A stretch of DNA of 64,000 bases from Sphingobium sp. TKS (GTDB lineage Bacteria; Pseudomonadota; Alphaproteobacteria; Sphingomonadales; Sphingomonadaceae): NCBI RefSeq assembly GCF_001563265.1, contig NZ_CP005083.1:2297001-2361000 (forward strand), written 5' to 3'. The position numbers and the translations under genes were made by a program. The notes beneath the pieces were generated by a model. That model made no database searches. It was not told where the DNA came from and was given only the letters and a program-made list of their open reading frames with translations. This document shows positions 59,381 to 64,000 of the stretch, in pieces. The stretch's first letter is position 1. Every line of letters starts with the position of its first letter.

Positions 59381-59463
59381 TGACCCGACGGCCTCACGCG
59401 CATAGGTGACCGGCCGTTTAACCCGCTTGAGACGGGTTCTTAGCAAAAGCATAAAAGGACGAT
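59381..59463 (+). promoter_or_regulatory. carA leader with promoter candidate and hairpin
   Basis: TTGACC (59381-59386) is a good -35; a 17-base spacer leads to the weak -10 TAGGTG. Downstream, AACCCG (59420-59425) and CGGGTT (59433-59438) form a hairpin with a CTTGAGA loop, followed by CTTAGC. An AAGGA site precedes the carA ATG. The hairpin could attenuate or protect the leader. Confidence 0.45.
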
Positions 59464-60633
59464 ATGACCATGGCTGACGCCAAGACCCTCATTGTGCCCA
59501 AAGGAGCGACAGGGGTATTGGTTTTTGCCGATGGCTCCGTGGTGTTCGGCCGCGGTTTCGGTGCGACCGGCGATGCGGTGGGCGAGCTTTGCTTCAACAC
59601 GGCGATGACCGGCTATCAGGAAGTGATGACCGACCCCAGCTATGCGGGCCAGATCGTCACCTTCACCTTCCCGCACATCGGCAATGTCGGCACGAATCTG
59701 GATGACGTGGAGGCGGACGCCCCCCACGCGCTGGGCTGCGTGGTGCGTCAGGATGTGACCGAGCCGAGCAATTTCCGCAATGTCGAACCCTTCGACCAGT
59801 GGATGAAGGAAAAGGGCCGCATTGGCCTTGCCGGGGTCGATACCCGCGCGCTGACCCGCATGATCCGTGTGAAGGGCGCGCCCAATGTCGTGATCGCCCA
59901 TGATCCCGAAGGCCGGTTCGACCTCGAAGCCCTCGCCGCCAAGGCTGCGTCGTGGCCGGGCCTCGAAGGCATGGACCTCGCCATCGAAGTGTCGGGCAAG
60001 GAAAGCCGCCTCTGGAAAGACGGCGTCTGGAAGCTGGGCTTCGGCTACGGTCTCGATGAAGCGGGTGAAGAGCGCCCCCATGTCGTCGCCCTCGATTATG
60101 GCGCGAAGAACAATATCTTCCGCAATCTGGTGAAGGCGGGCGCCCGCGTCACCGTGCTGCCCGCCACCGCCAGCTACGAGCAGGTGATGGAGCAGCAGCC
60201 CGACGGCGTGTTCCTCTCCAACGGCCCCGGCGATCCGGCCGCGACCGGCGCATATGCCGTGCCGGTGATCCGCAAGCTGCTGGACGCGGAAAAGCCGATC
60301 TTCGGCATCTGCCTTGGCCACCAGATGCTGGCGATTGCCGCTGGCGCCAGGACGATCAAGATGCATCAGGGCCATCGCGGCGCCAACCATCCGGTCAAGC
60401 GCCTGTCCGACGGTCTGGTCGAGATCACCTCTATGAACCACGGCTTCGCGGTCGATGCCGACACGCTGCCCGCCAATGTGAAGCCGACCCATGTGTCGCT
60501 CTTCGACGGTAGCAACTGCGGCATCGAACTGACGGATAAAAAAGCCTTTTCGGTCCAGTATCACCCCGAAGCCTCGCCCGGCCCGCAGGACAGCTTCTAT
60601 CTGTTCCAGCGCTTCGTCGAGGGGCTGAAGTGA
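59464..60633 (+). CDS. carA: Carbamoyl-phosphate synthase small subunit (glutaminase)
   Basis: The 389-residue subunit releases ammonia from glutamine and passes it to CarB for carbamoyl phosphate, the precursor of pyrimidines and arginine. The glutamine amidotransferase domain has Cys in PIFGICLGHQMLAI and His/Glu in VQYHPEASPGP; the N-terminal domain carries LCFNTAMTGYQEVMTDPSYA. Length is normal. Start is ATG 59464; ATG 59470 is possible. The RraB-like gene overlaps its stop by four bases, and carB follows after a small lipoprotein gene. Confidence 0.97.
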   Translation: MTMADAKTLIVPKGATGVLVFADGSVVFGRGFGATGDAVGELCFNTAMTGYQEVMTDPSYAGQIVTFTFPHIGNVGTNLDDVEADAPHALGCVVRQDVTEPSNFRNVEPFDQWMKEKGRIGLAGVDTRALTRMIRVKGAPNVVIAHDPEGRFDLEALAAKAASWPGLEGMDLAIEVSGKESRLWKDGVWKLGFGYGLDEAGEERPHVVALDYGAKNNIFRNLVKAGARVTVLPATASYEQVMEQQPDGVFLSNGPGDPAATGAYAVPVIRKLLDAEKPIFGICLGHQMLAIAAGARTIKMHQGHRGANHPVKRLSDGLVEITSMNHGFAVDADTLPANVKPTHVSLFDGSNCGIELTDKKAFSVQYHPEASPGPQDSFYLFQRFVEGLK

Positions 60634-60998
60634 GCCTCAACCTGCCTCCGGTTGATCCCGCCCGGCTCGAAGCGGAGTGGGAGGCGGACAAGGCCGTTCT
60701 CGCCAATCTGGCCGAGAATGGCGACAAGCCGCGCATTCCGCGGCCCGTCGATGTCAGCTTCCGCGGGAGCGAAAAGGATTTCGAGCGCGTGCTGACGATC
60801 GCCAGCCAGTTCGGCTTTGTCGAACTCGACCGCGAAGAGGATGAGGAGGGCGATCTCTACCTGTTCCTCGAAACCGAGCAGGCGGTCGATGAAGCCTCCA
60901 TCCGCGCACTGACGAAGAAGTGTCTCCAGATCGAAATCCTCTGCGGCGTCGAATATGACGGCTGGGGTTGCGAGGCCCGGACGGGGGCGGTGCATTGA
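60630..60998 (+). CDS. RraB-like protein (RNase E inhibitor family)
   Basis: GTG 60630 overlaps the carA stop. The 122-residue acidic product (MSLNLPPVDPARLEAEWEAD, then PVDVSFRGSEKDFERVLTIA and VEYDGWGCEAR) matches the ferredoxin-like RraB fold, including the C-terminal GWGCE segment. RraB proteins bind RNase E and restrain mRNA decay in enterobacteria; whether this one does so in alphaproteobacteria is unproved. Its insertion between carA and carB makes it a passenger in the carAB transcript. Confidence 0.75.
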   Translation: MSLNLPPVDPARLEAEWEADKAVLANLAENGDKPRIPRPVDVSFRGSEKDFERVLTIASQFGFVELDREEDEEGDLYLFLETEQAVDEASIRALTKKCLQIEILCGVEYDGWGCEARTGAVH

Positions 60999-61087
60999 CC
61001 GCAATGAATCAAGTTAAAATATCAACTCGAACACCCCCTTGGGCCGTAGGACTGCTTTTATCTGTCCCAACGGTTCGGAGAGGACGC

Positions 61088-61323
61088 ATGGTAAAAGCTT
61101 TGTTGTCGCTCATGTTGTTGATGGCATGTTCGGACAATCCGACAAGCGCCGAGATAGCTGAGCATTGCAAAGTGACTGAGCAGGCCTTGAACGCAATCAA
61201 ATCAGACCTCGCACTGAAACCGAGCGGATCGCTTCAAAAATTGGGCGAAAAATGCTGGGTTAAGAAATCCGAGGACGGCCATCTTACTTTCGCTTCGATC
61301 GAGCAACCGGGACAAGAGCAATA

Positions 61324-61324
<1 letters not shown>
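61088..61324 (+). CDS. Small predicted lipoprotein between carA and carB
   Basis: ATG 61088 is preceded by GGAGAGG and gives 78 residues. A lipoprotein signal is clear: [17 protein letters not shown], with the lipobox LMAC. The mature part has two further Cys ([15 protein letters not shown]) that could form a disulfide. The gene is visibly richer in A/T than its neighbours, and such proteins are not usual between carA and carB. Its TAA overlaps the carB ATG. Family unknown. Confidence 0.62.

Positions 61325-64000
<2,676 letters not shown>

Overview
The window reads as chromosomal DNA of a high-GC alphaproteobacterium, most probably a sphingomonad (Sphingobium/Sphingomonas type). This rests on the dnaG-rpoD and carA-carB neighbourhoods, the protein sequences, and the short palindromic REP-like repeats between genes. 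It splits sharply at about 32.4 kb into an accessory element on the left and core chromosome on the right. No database search was possible, so family names rest on motifs read from the translations.

Accessory part (1-32409). This looks like the right-hand portion of an integrated conjugative or mobilisable element. From left to right it holds: a Phd/PIN-type toxin-antitoxin pair with a palindromic operator; a PP-loop (PAPS-reductase-like) ATPase; a decayed gene with a nonsense codon and a frameshift; a protein joining an RNA-polymerase alpha-CTD-like fold to a helix-turn-helix; a run of co-directional unknown genes (3.7-7.8 kb); a GHKL ATPase; several tiny genes; a second PP-loop protein; an IS1380-family insertion sequence that splits an unknown gene; a DUF736 protein with an SSB-like acidic tip; two DUF2493 paralogues; and a DUF4326 gene. 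From 17.7 to 21.6 kb single genes alternate with long imperfect palindromes of about 105-135 bp whose stems show compensatory base changes. A putative oriT with nested inverted repeats then precedes a transfer operon: ribbon-helix-helix protein, TraD/TrwB coupling protein, MOBF relaxase-helicase, Mrr-like nuclease and lytic transglycosylase. Two tandem large serine recombinases close the element, the second running into the 3' end of a tRNA-Asn gene. No mating-pair-formation genes are seen; they would have to lie to the left or be supplied in trans.

Core part (32410-64000). Two identical tRNA-Asn(GTT) genes with near-identical promoters mark the border. They are followed by moaA-nadK (minus strand), a GGDEF/EAL protein with a degenerate GGDEF motif, sdhE-mfd, recG, an MscS-type channel, a PilZ protein, tyrS, anmK, a repeat-containing secreted protein with an outer-membrane barrel protein, a VWA/CoxE-like protein and a MoxR ATPase separated by a soluble chemoreceptor-like protein, a secreted protein and a GFA-type zinc protein, then dnaG-rpoD, yqeY, carA, an RraB-like gene, a small lipoprotein, and carB, which runs off the window end.

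How it fits together. The left part supplies transfer (relaxase, coupling protein, oriT), integration (serine recombinases at tRNA-Asn), maintenance (toxin-antitoxin) and unknown cargo. The right part is housekeeping: DNA repair, replication, transcription, pyrimidine/arginine precursor synthesis, cofactor synthesis and cell-wall recycling. The least explained feature is the family of structured palindromic repeats standing before single cargo genes.
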